The notes: generated by a model not told the origin, from the sequence alone. A DNA stretch of 64,000 bases from Methylobacterium sp. E-065 (GCF_022829605.1 NZ_JAKSYD010000235.1:19256-83255); one strand, 5' to 3'; shown: positions 20,474 to 28,294, counted from the stretch's first letter. Numbers and translations are program-made.

Positions 20474-22150
20474 ATGCCCACAAACATCAAAACAAAACTC
20501 AGCAGCCTGTTCCTGTTTCTGCTTATCGCAGCTGCGATACAAGGCGGAATGACGATCACTCGAATGAAATTCGTCGATCATCAATTGACCGAACTGCTCG
20601 ACAGGGCGATGCCATCCTTGGAGGCGGCGGAAACCATCAGCGCGCTGACTGTCAAGGCGCGTCTGCTGCAGGTGCGGGTCGCCACGGCGGACACGGAGGC
20701 CGACCGCGATGCGGGCCGCGCGGCGGTGGAAGACATGCTGAAGGATCGGGCCGCACGGGTCGAAGCCTACAAGGCCCGGATCGTCGCGCCGGACGAGCAG
20801 GCGCTCTTCGACACGCTGATCGCCAAGCTGAAGACCCAGACCTACGATTGGGATCGGTTGCGCGGCATGAGCCTTGGCCAGCGCGAGGCGGCGATGTCCT
20901 ATTACCGGGGCGCCATGAACGCCCATTACCAGGACGCGTCGAAGGCCGCGCATGCGCTGGTGGAGCGGCATGTCCGGACCGTCGAGGAGACCGGCCGATC
21001 CGCCCGGGAGAGCCAAGCCAGCGCGGTCACGACGACCGTCGCGATCCTGGCCGGCATGCTGGTGGTCGGGCTGGGGGCGACGCTCTATGCGCTGCTCGGG
21101 GTCTCGCGCCCGATCACCGTGATGACCGACGCCATGCGCCGCCTCGCCGGGGGCGATGCGGATTCAGCGGTGCCCTATGCGGCGCGGCGGGACGAAATCG
21201 GCGCCATGTCGGCCGCCGTGCAGGTCTTCCGGCAGAACCTGATCCAGACCCGCGCCCTGGAGGCCGCGGCGGCCCGTAGCCGCGCGGAGGCCGAGGGAGA
21301 GCGCCGGCAGGCGATGCGCGACCTCGCGGAGCGGTTCGAAACCGCCATCGGCGGCATCGTCCGCACGGTCACGGCCGCGGCGACGCAACTTCAGGCAACG
21401 GCCCAGGCCCTCACCGCGACGGCGACCCGGACGGCCGACCGCTCCGGCGATGCGCGCATTGCCGCCGCGGAGGCCGCCGCCAACGTCAACACCGTGGCGG
21501 CGGCGGCCGAGGAACTCGGATCCTCGGTGGATGAGATCGGCCGTCAGGTGGTGGCCTCGGCGGATCTGGCGCAGGTCGCTGTCCGCAAGGCGGCCACGAC
21601 CACCGGCTTGGTCCAGGAGCTGAGCACCGGAGCCCGGACGATCCGGGAGGTGGTGACGCTGATCGCGGAGATCGCCGGGCAGACCAACCTGCTGGCCTTG
21701 AACGCCACCATCGAGGCAGCCCGGGCCGGGGATGCCGGCAAGGGGTTCGCGGTGGTCGCCGCCGAGGTGAAGCAGCTCGCCGAGCAGACCGCGAAGGCCA
21801 CCGGGGAGATCAGCCGGCAGATCGGCCAGATCCAGGGTTCGACCGATCACGCCGTCCGGGCCATCGACGGCATCGCCAGCCGGATCCGCGAAATCAACGC
21901 CACGGCGACCACGATCGCCAGCGCGGTGGCACAGCAGGGTGCGGCCACGCAGGAGATCGTCCGCAACGTCACCCAGGCGGCGTCCGGGACCGACATCGTC
22001 ACGGCCAACATCACGGAGGTCGCCGGCGCGGCCGACGAGACCGGCGCAGCGGCCGGGCAGGTGCTGAGCGCGGCCTCCGAGATGGCCGAGCAGGCCGCCC
22101 GGCTCGGGTCCGAGGTCGAGCAATTTCTTGCGACCGTTCGGGCGGCCTGA
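20474..22150 (+). CDS. Methyl-accepting chemotaxis protein
   Basis: Transmembrane chemoreceptor of 558 residues: first helix at 9-28, a periplasmic four-helix-bundle sensor (about 30-180), second helix (about 184-208), HAMP domain (about 208-262), and the cytoplasmic signalling domain. The hairpin tip is present as EIAGQTNLLALNATIEAARAG (around 396-416), followed by FAVVAAEVKQLAEQT. There is no CheB/CheR-binding pentapeptide at the C-terminus. It lies head-to-head with jetC and tail-to-tail with jetB, with only nine bases between its stop and that of jetB. Its first 120 bases are clearly A+T richer than the rest. Confidence 0.93.
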   Translation: MPTNIKTKLSSLFLFLLIAAAIQGGMTITRMKFVDHQLTELLDRAMPSLEAAETISALTVKARLLQVRVATADTEADRDAGRAAVEDMLKDRAARVEAYKARIVAPDEQALFDTLIAKLKTQTYDWDRLRGMSLGQREAAMSYYRGAMNAHYQDASKAAHALVERHVRTVEETGRSARESQASAVTTTVAILAGMLVVGLGATLYALLGVSRPITVMTDAMRRLAGGDADSAVPYAARRDEIGAMSAAVQVFRQNLIQTRALEAAAARSRAEAEGERRQAMRDLAERFETAIGGIVRTVTAAATQLQATAQALTATATRTADRSGDARIAAAEAAANVNTVAAAAEELGSSVDEIGRQVVASADLAQVAVRKAATTTGLVQELSTGARTIREVVTLIAEIAGQTNLLALNATIEAARAGDAGKGFAVVAAEVKQLAEQTAKATGEISRQIGQIQGSTDHAVRAIDGIASRIREINATATTIASAVAQQGAATQEIVRNVTQAASGTDIVTANITEVAGAADETGAAAGQVLSAASEMAEQAARLGSEVEQFLATVRAA

Positions 22151-22164
22151 TCGGGCCCGTCAGG
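22146..22164. terminator. Short palindrome between convergent stop codons
   Basis: The sequence CCTGATCGGGCCCGTCAGG is an imperfect palindrome that covers the stop codon of the chemoreceptor gene (22148-22150) and reaches that of jetB (22160-22162). It could act as a two-way transcription stop, though no T-run follows, so this is tentative. Confidence 0.35.
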
Positions 22165-22786
22165 TCTCTCCGGCCTCGGACCACGCCCGCAGGCGCTCCA
22201 GCCACGCGTCCGAGGCCAGCACCGCCACGCCGGGCAGGAGCGACAGCGGCGTCACCCGCTCGACCCGGTCGCGCTCGCCCAGCCGCAGGCCACCGCGCCT
22301 TGCGTAGAGCCGCAGGATGTCAGCCAGTCGGCCCTCCTCGGGGGGCTCATTGCGGGCCACCGTCCGGATTTTTTCCACGATCTCATCGGTGGTGCATTCG
22401 ACGATCCCGTCCGTGCCGACACGGTGGTCGCGCAGGCCCTCCTCGTAGAGCAGCCGCAGCGCCAGCAGCACCAGGGTCTCGTCCTTGCGCAGGCGCTCCG
22501 ACATGATGTCGTGGCGTGGCGCGTCGGCGGCCGGGCTCAGGGAGACCATCTGATCCCGGTGCGAGACCGTCAGCGCGTAGCCCAGGCAGGCGAAATAGTC
22601 GGTGAAGAACGGCGCGTAGTGCCGGGCGAGTTCGTAGGAGCGGCCGATATTCGGGGTGTCGGCGTAGATCACCTGTCCCTTCAGCAGGACCTGGAGGGCG
22701 CGGCTGAGTTCCTCGGCGTCCGGCGCCCGGGCGCCGGGGGGCGCAGGCTCGTCGCCGTCGATGATGGCGCGGAATCCCTCAAGCAC
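22160..22786 (-). CDS. jetB: JetB (MksE) accessory subunit, DUF4194
   Basis: Small winged-helix-type subunit expected to bridge JetA dimers and JetC heads. The 208-residue product contains the DUF4194 pattern: an N-terminal helix, LLKGQVIYADTPNIGRSYELA, then YFACLGYALTVSHRDQMVSL and a later wHTH-like part (RLRKDETLVLLALRLLYEEG). The GTG start at 22786 overlaps the jetA stop in GTGCTTGA, a coupled arrangement; a longer ATG frame to 22831 would overlap jetA further. jetB ends nine bases from the convergent chemoreceptor gene instead of running on into jetC. Confidence 0.85.
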   Translation of the reverse strand: MLEGFRAIIDGDEPAPPGARAPDAEELSRALQVLLKGQVIYADTPNIGRSYELARHYAPFFTDYFACLGYALTVSHRDQMVSLSPAADAPRHDIMSERLRKDETLVLLALRLLYEEGLRDHRVGTDGIVECTTDEIVEKIRTVARNEPPEEGRLADILRLYARRGGLRLGERDRVERVTPLSLLPGVAVLASDAWLERLRAWSEAGET

Positions 22787-24149
22787 CGGGGCGGCGCTCC
22801 AGCACGAAATCCGGGCAGTCGAGCCAGCCATTGGCCACGCGCTCGGTCAGGCGGCTGACGGCGTAGCGCTCGCCGAGCCGCGCATCGAACAGCACGTCGA
22901 TCTCACGCAGGCGCTGGAACACGATGAAGTCGTCGACGTCCTTGATCGCGATCTCGGAGCCGCGCAGCCGGATCGCCTTGCCGAGCCGGGCTTCCACGAA
23001 GGCCGTCATGCCCTCGGGCGTCACCGTGGTGCGGCGGCGGAACTCCGCCTTGGCGGCCGCAAAGGCATCGATCACGGGATCGTCCTCGATGTCGGGCAGG
23101 GGCTCCATGTCGATGGCGAGCTTGCGGGCGCGAGGCGTCTGAAGATGCGCGTGGCCGATCGGCGGGCGCAGCAGTGACACGTCGGCCGGCACGTCGGGGG
23201 CGATCTCGGCGCCGCCGACGGCCCGGAGCATCGCGGCGGCCCGCTCGACGCCGCCGGGGTTCGGCCGGTCCATAACGTGGAGCGCCGCGGCGATCCGGCG
23301 CTCCAGCCGCGCCACCACGGCATCGACCGCGTCGAGGTGGTTGTCGAGCCCCTCGAACACCGACAGGATCTGGGCGAGGTCGGCGCGCACCGCCCGCTGG
23401 GCAGCGTCGAGACCGGGGCTCCGGCCCTCGCGGATCAGGCCCTCGGCGAGCGCCCGGACCGTGAGGGCGTCGCGGAGCGCCCGCCCGGCCTCGCGGACCA
23501 CGCTGGCGCGGAAGCGGAACGGGTTGAAGCGCGTGTGCAGCGTCCGGTAGTCGCTGATCAGGTGGCGCTCGACGAAATCCTCGAAGAACAACCGGAAGGT
23601 CTTGGCCCGGTCGGGCTCGCGCAGGATGCGCTCCTCGACCTTGCGCATCCCGGCGGCGAGGCCGCGCACGTGGGCCAGAAAGGCCGCCGAGGCCCGGGCG
23701 GCGTTCGCCAGGGCCTCGGACCGGCTGCCGGGATCCGAAAGGGCGCTCTCCAGCCCGCCCAGCACCTCCAGCACGGCGCCGCCATACGAGCGGGTCTCGC
23801 CCCGTTCGAGCCGCGACAGCTCCTCCAGCAGGAGCCGCGCCTCGGGGTCGAACTCCACCACCGGCACGTAGCGCTCACGGCGCTCGATCAGCCAGCCGGT
23901 GTCGAGCAGGCGCCGGTAGAGCGCGGTGCGGCGCTCGGTCGGATCGGCGGAGATCGGCTCGTCGCCGCTGACCTCGGGATCGCTCCAGCCGGCTGCGAAA
24001 TCGCCGATCTCGGCGAGCAATTCGGCCTTGCGCACCGGCTCGGCCCCGAGGACGCGCCGGTGCAGGTGCAGCAGGAGAGCCGCGTTGAAGCCGCGGCTCG
24101 GGGCGGCCAGCGGCTTGAACAGCTCGTCGGGCAGCTGCGCGAACAGCAT
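22779..24149 (-). CDS. jetA: JetA (MksF) kleisin-like subunit of a Wadjet/Mks complex
   Basis: Kleisin-type subunit that closes the JetC ring. The 456-residue protein begins MLFAQLPDELFKPLAAPSRG, the characteristic JetA start, followed by a winged-helix region, 'RYVPVVEFDPEARLLLEELSRL' and a long helical middle with FVERHLISDYRTLHTRFNPFRF. It ends in a second compact domain with FIVFQRLREIDVLFD. Its last bases overlap jetB. An FKBP isomerase gene lies 35 bases upstream on the same strand and may share its promoter. Confidence 0.86.
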   Translation of the reverse strand: MLFAQLPDELFKPLAAPSRGFNAALLLHLHRRVLGAEPVRKAELLAEIGDFAAGWSDPEVSGDEPISADPTERRTALYRRLLDTGWLIERRERYVPVVEFDPEARLLLEELSRLERGETRSYGGAVLEVLGGLESALSDPGSRSEALANAARASAAFLAHVRGLAAGMRKVEERILREPDRAKTFRLFFEDFVERHLISDYRTLHTRFNPFRFRASVVREAGRALRDALTVRALAEGLIREGRSPGLDAAQRAVRADLAQILSVFEGLDNHLDAVDAVVARLERRIAAALHVMDRPNPGGVERAAAMLRAVGGAEIAPDVPADVSLLRPPIGHAHLQTPRARKLAIDMEPLPDIEDDPVIDAFAAAKAEFRRRTTVTPEGMTAFVEARLGKAIRLRGSEIAIKDVDDFIVFQRLREIDVLFDARLGERYAVSRLTERVANGWLDCPDFVLERRPGA

Positions 24150-24184
24150 TCTCTTGGGACTCTCGCCGTCGCGCAGCGGTGACG

Positions 24185-24601
24185 TTACTTCGCGCCGAGG
24201 AGCTCGACGTCGAAGATCAGCGTGGCGTTCGGCGGGATCACGCCGCCGGCGCCCCGGGCGCCGTAGCCGAGCTGCGGCGGGATGATCAGGGTGCGCTTGC
24301 CGCCGGTCTTCATGGTGGCGACGCCCTCGTCCCAGCCCTTGATCACCTGACCGGCGCCGAGCGGGAAGCTGAAGGGCTGGTTGCGGTCGCGGGAAGAGTC
24401 GAACTTCTTGCCCTTCTTGCCGCCCTCATCGAGCCAGCCGGTATACTGGACGGTGACCTGCTGGCCGGCCTTCGGCTCAGGTCCGGTCCCGACGACCTCG
24501 TCCTGGTACTTCAGCCCGGAGGGCAGGGTGACAGTCTCGGCAGTTGCAGCTGTGCTCATGGCGATCAACGCGGCTCCGGCGATGAGGGTCAGGCGAGGCA
24601 T
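24185..24601 (-). CDS. Periplasmic FKBP-type peptidyl-prolyl isomerase
   Basis: Catalyses cis-trans isomerisation of proline bonds. The 138-residue protein has a signal peptide (MPRLTLIAGAALIAMSTAATA) and one complete FKBP domain: VTVQYTGWL, KKFDSSRDRNQPFSFPLG, VIKGWDEGVATM, IIPPQLGYGARGAGGVIPPNA and a final DVELL strand. AGGGAG precedes the ATG. It lies immediately upstream of jetA (35 bases), and behind a REP-like repeat, so it may head the jet transcript; FKBPs are not a usual part of Wadjet systems. Confidence 0.92.
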   Translation of the reverse strand: MPRLTLIAGAALIAMSTAATAETVTLPSGLKYQDEVVGTGPEPKAGQQVTVQYTGWLDEGGKKGKKFDSSRDRNQPFSFPLGAGQVIKGWDEGVATMKTGGKRTLIIPPQLGYGARGAGGVIPPNATLIFDVELLGAK

Positions 24602-24726
24602 GGTTTCTCCCTGGAGCCGGCGCCATGCGCGCCGGCCGTCGCCGCGCCTTCTAGCGACTCGCAAAGGTTGAGGCCAGGGCAGCCGCTTTTCCAGGGCGCA
24701 GTGCGGATCGCCGCGCACCGCCGCCT

Positions 24727-24880
24727 TTTCCCGGACAGGTGCAGCGCAGCGGAACCGGATCCGGGATCGAGCACCAAAAGCGCCGCGCAAGCGGCCCGGG
24801 TCGATCCAGATCGACGCTTCGCGACGTCTTGTGCTGGCTCCCGGGTCACATTCCGCTGGTGCTGTATGTACCCGGGAAAG
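24727..24880. repeat. REP-like inverted pair (copy 1), units A and B
   Basis: Two hairpin units of about 48 bases face each other. Unit A is at 24727-24774 (on minus it reads from GTGCTCGATCCCGGATC to CTGTCCGGGAAA). Unit B is at 24831-24880 (GTGCTGGCTCCCGGGTCACA to TGTACCCGGGAAA). Each can fold on its own through CCCGG.../...CCGGG stems around a TTCCGCTG core. The GTGCT ends point inward. A second pair with the opposite layout is at 39958-40083. Lies in the 323-base gap between the FKBP and coaBC genes. Confidence 0.75.
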
Positions 24881-24924
24881 GGACCGGTGCATTCGAATCT
24901 GCCATGAGCCTCGGAAAAGGGGCC

Positions 24925-26145
24925 TCACCCCGCCAACATCCCGGCGAGATAAATCACCAGCCGCCGAGCGACCTCGTCCTTGCCGAGTCGCGGCCAAGTC
25001 TCCACCGCGCCGTCCCGGTGGATCAGGTGAACCGCGTTGTCGGACCCGCCCATCACACCGCTCTCCGCCGAGACGTCGTTGGCCACGATCAGGTCGCAAC
25101 CCTTGCGGGCGATCTTGGCCCGGGCATGGTCCAGCACGGCGTCGGTCTCCGCCGCAAAGCCGACCACGAGGGGCGGGCGCCCCGTGGACCGGCGGGCGAT
25201 CGTGGCGAGGATGTCGGGATTCTCGGCGAGCGGCAGCGGCGCGGGGCCGATGCCGTCCTTCTTGATCTTCTTGGCGCCGGCCTCCTGCGCCGGGCGCCAA
25301 TCCGCCACCGCGGCGGCGAAGATGGCCAGATCGGCCGGCAGCGCCGCCTCGACGGCGTCCAGCATCTCCCGGGCGGTCTCGACCCGAATGACGGCGACAC
25401 CCGGCGGATCGGGGATCGCTACAGGCCCTGAAACCAACGTCACGGCGGCACCGGCCCGCGCGGCGGCTTCCGCGATGGCGTGGCCCTGGCGGCCGGAGGA
25501 GCGGTTGGCGATGTAGCGCACCGGGTCGATCGGCTCGTGGGTCGGGCCGGAGGTTACCAGCACCCGGCGGCCCGCGAGGGGCCGATCGACGCCCACCCCG
25601 AGCATCCGCTCCAGGGCGTCGGCGATCTCGTGGGGCTCGGCCATGCGGCCGGGGCCGGTCTCTGGCTCCGCCATCCGGCCGGCATTGGGGCCGACGATAT
25701 GGACGCCGTCGCCCTCCAGGGTCGCGCGGTTGCGGCGAGTCGCCGGATGCGCCCACATCTGCACGTTCATGGCCGGCGCGATCAGGATCGGCAGGGTCGT
25801 GGCCAGCAGTATGGTGGTGGCGAGGTCCGCCGCATGGCCGCCCGCCATCCGGGCCATCAGGTTGGCGGTGGCAGGCGCCACCACCACGGCATCGGCCTGC
25901 CGGGCTAGCTTGATATGACCGATCTCGGCCTCGCTGGCGCGGTCGAACAGGTCGGTATGGGCCCGCTCGCCGGCCAACGCCGCGGCGGCCAGCGGCGTCA
26001 CGAATTCCTGCGCCCCCGCGGTCAGGACCGGGCAGACGCTGGCGCCCCGCTCGCGCAGGCGCCGGATCAGGTCGAGGGCCTTATAGGCCGCGATACCCCC
26101 GCCGATGACGAGGAGGACGCGACGGTCGGCGAGGGTCTCGTTCAT
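24925..26145 (-). CDS. coaBC: Bifunctional phosphopantothenoylcysteine decarboxylase/phosphopantothenate-cysteine ligase
   Basis: Two consecutive steps of coenzyme A synthesis. The 406-residue protein has the CoaC flavoprotein half (1-190) with GGGIAAYKALDLIRRL, active-site His77 in GHIKLARQAD and the PAMNVQMW motif (124-131), then the CoaB half (about 195-406) beginning RRVLVTSGPTHEPIDPVRYI with NRSSGRQG and later DLIVANDVS. The ACG-type cysteine of the E. coli substrate-clamp loop is not present; the loop reads AGRMAEPETGPGRMAEP instead, a form seen in alphaproteobacteria. Same strand as uppS, 44 bases downstream of it. Confidence 0.94.
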   Translation of the reverse strand: MNETLADRRVLLVIGGGIAAYKALDLIRRLRERGASVCPVLTAGAQEFVTPLAAAALAGERAHTDLFDRASEAEIGHIKLARQADAVVVAPATANLMARMAGGHAADLATTILLATTLPILIAPAMNVQMWAHPATRRNRATLEGDGVHIVGPNAGRMAEPETGPGRMAEPHEIADALERMLGVGVDRPLAGRRVLVTSGPTHEPIDPVRYIANRSSGRQGHAIAEAAARAGAAVTLVSGPVAIPDPPGVAVIRVETAREMLDAVEAALPADLAIFAAAVADWRPAQEAGAKKIKKDGIGPAPLPLAENPDILATIARRSTGRPPLVVGFAAETDAVLDHARAKIARKGCDLIVANDVSAESGVMGGSDNAVHLIHRDGAVETWPRLGKDEVARRLVIYLAGMLAG

Positions 26146-26189
26146 AGCGGAAACCCTCTGCGCGGCGCGACGCGCGCGTCAAGCGCCGC

Positions 26190-26915
26190 TCAGGCCGCCG
26201 CGGGGACGGCTGCCGTCTTCAGGCCACCGAACCGGCGCTCCCGGCTCCGGAATTCCGCCATCGCGGCGGCGAGATCCTCCGGGCCGTAGTCCGGCCACAT
26301 CCGCTCGGTGAAGTGCAGCTCGGCATAGGCCGCCTCCCAGAGCAAGAAGTCGGACAGGCGCTGCTCGCCCCCGGTGCGGATCAGCAGATCGACCTCGACC
26401 GGCGAGCCGTGCATCGGGCCGGCCACGAGCGCGCCGAAATCCTCGCGTGTCACCGGCTCCTGCTCCTGGAGGTGCCGTGCCGCCGCGATGATCGCGTCGC
26501 GGGCGGAATAGTCGACGCAGATCCGCAGGTGCAGGCGGCGCCCCGCTTCGGTGGCGGCCTCCGCGGCCGTGATCGCCTCCGGAATGCCCGCCGGGAGCCG
26601 ATCGCGGCGGCCCACGACGCTGAGCCGTGTACCGGTGCGGGCGAGCCTCTGGGTCTCGTTGCGCAGATAGGAACGCAGAAGCCGCATCAGACCGCCGACC
26701 TCTTCGGCCGGGCGCTGCCAGTTGTCGGCCGAGAAGGCGTAGAGGGTCAGCGTGCCGATCCCGAGATCCGGGCAGGCCTCGGCGGTCCGCCGGATCGCCT
26801 CGACGCCGCGGTGATGGCCGGCGAGCCGGGGAAGGCCGCGCTGCGTCGCCCAGCGCCCATTGCCGTCCATGATGATCGCGGCGTGCAGGGCCTTCGGCGC
26901 CGCCTCACTTTGCAT
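26190..26915 (-). CDS. uppS: Polyprenyl (undecaprenyl-type) diphosphate synthase
   Basis: Cis-prenyltransferase making the C55-type lipid carrier or a related polyprenyl. The 241-residue protein has HAAIIMDGNGRWATQRG (metal-binding Asp17), GHHRGVEAIRR, LYAFSADNWQRP, DLLIRTGGEQRLSDFLLW and FTERMWPDYGPEDL, the full family set. The usual alphaproteobacterial uppS sits with cdsA and dxr; here neighbours are coaBC and a regulator, so this could be a second paralogue. The ATG at 26915 lies inside a 17-base palindrome (26907-26923) and is preceded by GGGAGA. Confidence 0.9.
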   Translation of the reverse strand: MQSEAAPKALHAAIIMDGNGRWATQRGLPRLAGHHRGVEAIRRTAEACPDLGIGTLTLYAFSADNWQRPAEEVGGLMRLLRSYLRNETQRLARTGTRLSVVGRRDRLPAGIPEAITAAEAATEAGRRLHLRICVDYSARDAIIAAARHLQEQEPVTREDFGALVAGPMHGSPVEVDLLIRTGGEQRLSDFLLWEAAYAELHFTERMWPDYGPEDLAAAMAEFRSRERRFGGLKTAAVPAAA

Positions 26916-26923
26916 CGTAAAGT
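26907..26923. promoter_or_regulatory. Palindromic putative operator over the uppS start codon
   Basis: ACTTTGCATCGTAAAGT, an inverted repeat with arms ACTTTGC/GTAAAGT. On the coding strand the uppS ATG is inside it. It matches 14 of 17 positions with the palindrome at 28023-28039 upstream of the linked membrane protein/regulator pair. Likely a binding site for that regulator (inference). Confidence 0.55.
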
Positions 26924-26992
26924 CTCCCGGCCAGAGCGTATCGATGGAGTTTATCAGGACGACATTAACAGTCTTGGAACGGTGTAACGGTC

Positions 26993-27382
26993 TCACGCCG
27001 GTTTCGTGGCCGGATCGAGGCCGCGCCGGCCCGATTCCGGGCCGGACTCGGCGGCCTCCGCGGCGTCGCGGACGACCTGCTCCAAGACGCCGAGATAACC
27101 AATGAAGCGCTGCCGCCCGTTCGCGGTCAGCCGGCACACCGTCTGCGGGCGGTTCTGCGACAACCCCTTCTGCAGCGTGACGAAGTCGGCCTCGCTCAGA
27201 ACCGCGAGGTGCCGACTCAGGTTGCCGTCGGTCAAGCCGCACAGCCGCTTCAAATCGGGGAAGGGCAGCCCCTTGGGGTGGGCCACCAGGGAGGTCAGCA
27301 CGGAGAGCCGCGCCCGCTCGTGGATGATCCGGTGGAGCCCCTCGTAGGAGAAGCGGCCTACGTCGCGATCAGAGGCCATCAT
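26993..27382 (-). CDS. Winged-helix transcriptional regulator
   Basis: A 129-residue MarR/ArsR-like winged-helix protein. The DNA-binding core is residues 15-95, with a recognition helix in LCGLTDGNLSRHLAVLSEADFV and a wing around QKGLSQNRPQTVCRLTANGR. The C-terminal tail is polar. The start (ATGATG at 27382/27379) overlaps the end of the upstream membrane protein gene, so both are translated together. This pairing of a short winged-helix regulator with a multi-pass membrane protein is a recurring bacterial module in which the membrane protein may modulate the regulator. Palindromes before this pair and over the next gene are candidate targets. Confidence 0.83.
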   Translation of the reverse strand: MMASDRDVGRFSYEGLHRIIHERARLSVLTSLVAHPKGLPFPDLKRLCGLTDGNLSRHLAVLSEADFVTLQKGLSQNRPQTVCRLTANGRQRFIGYLGVLEQVVRDAAEAAESGPESGRRGLDPATKPA

Positions 27383-27986
27383 CGTAGGCCCGGGCGCCGT
27401 AATGAATGACCGCAGCCAGCCAGATCTGACCGACCAGGAAGGGCAGGCCCATGGCCCAGGGTGAGAGGACGCGCGTCTCTGCCGAGAAGGCCAGCACGCC
27501 CAGTCCGGCGAGCAGATACCACGCGCCCACGCCCTGAACGCCGCGCGGCAGGATCCGCGCCGAGGCGAACAGGCCAAGGCCGACCAGAACCTGCCAGAGG
27601 CCCGGCAGCATCCAGACCTCCTGAGGCGCGAACCGGGCGATCACCAGGGCGAGGCAGGCCCCCGCGCCGGCCGCCGGCAGGAAGACCTCGATGGCGTTCC
27701 ACACCATGGCGTCGGCGAGGCCGGAATGCAGGCGGCGTGTCCGCCGCACCGCCTCGATGCCGATCATCGCGAAGGCCGCCAGAGCGGCCGCGACCCAGAG
27801 ACCGAAGAACAGGCCGGTCCGGACCGCCGGATCGCCGAGCCACAGGGCCTGGCCCGCCGCGCAGGCCAGCGCGAGCCCGCCGGTGCCGGCGACCGTCGCC
27901 GCCCCCACGCCGCGAAACGCCGTATCGCGGGCGATCTGGGAGCGGATCGCCACGATGTCGGCCAAGGCCTTGTCCAGGTCCTGCAT
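27369..27986 (-). CDS. Multi-pass membrane protein coupled to a winged-helix regulator
   Basis: A 205-residue inner-membrane protein with a cytosolic N-terminal helix (MQDLDKALADIVAIRSQIAR) and about six transmembrane helices arranged as a pair, a charged loop (EAVRRTRRLHSGLADAM), then four more. No catalytic motif seen. The ATG at 27986 is preferred: upstream extension to 28097 would cover the palindromic site at 28023 and looks non-coding. The 3' end overlaps the regulator gene by 14 bases. Function unknown; it may act as the sensor of the regulator. Confidence 0.75.
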   Translation of the reverse strand: MQDLDKALADIVAIRSQIARDTAFRGVGAATVAGTGGLALACAAGQALWLGDPAVRTGLFFGLWVAAALAAFAMIGIEAVRRTRRLHSGLADAMVWNAIEVFLPAAGAGACLALVIARFAPQEVWMLPGLWQVLVGLGLFASARILPRGVQGVGAWYLLAGLGVLAFSAETRVLSPWAMGLPFLVGQIWLAAVIHYGARAYDDGL

Positions 27987-28022
27987 CCGCCTCACGCCCC
28001 GGGCTGCGCCGTACTTGATCGT

Positions 28023-28039
28023 GCTTTGCACCGCAAAGT
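28023..28039. promoter_or_regulatory. Palindromic putative operator before the membrane protein/regulator pair
   Basis: GCTTTGCACCGCAAAGT, with arms CTTTGC and GCAAAG around ACC, 36 bases upstream of the membrane protein ATG. Its reverse complement matches the site at 26907-26923 read on the same strand at 14 of 17 positions. Position and similarity suggest autoregulation by the winged-helix protein. Confidence 0.55.
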
Positions 28040-28294
28040 AACGGTCCTTGCAATCCGTCGCAAGCCAATTCGACCGGCTCAACGGCCGGTTTTCCAAACA
28101 TGAGATTAGCGAAGCGATCCGAAAATAACGCGAAAACTACCTGACGGTTGTATTCCGATGATCTCTTCCGGGATGAGCGGCAGCGCACCGGGACTCGGAC
28201 GGTTCCTCCGGGCCCCGGCCGATCGGGCGCGGCGCGGCAAAACTCTCCGGCCAACAGGCTTCCGCGCGGCGGCCGCCCGGCCCATATTGGGCTC
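28040..28294. other. Divergent promoter region of uvrB
   Basis: About 255 bases between the palindrome and the chosen uvrB start. The part at 28075-28160 is relatively A+T rich and is the probable promoter area. I searched for the alphaproteobacterial SOS box (GAAC-N7-GAAC or its complement) and did not find one. Open frames continue upstream of the uvrB start but without convincing coding bias. Confidence 0.4.

Noticed and set aside
16871..24149. Complete four-gene Wadjet defence system
   Set aside because: jetA, jetB and jetC are recognisable, but no jetD was found near them in this window, so the full system cannot be claimed.
28040..28294. LexA/SOS box for uvrB
   Set aside because: No GAAC-N7-GAAC or GTTC-N7-GTTC motif found by eye in the upstream region.
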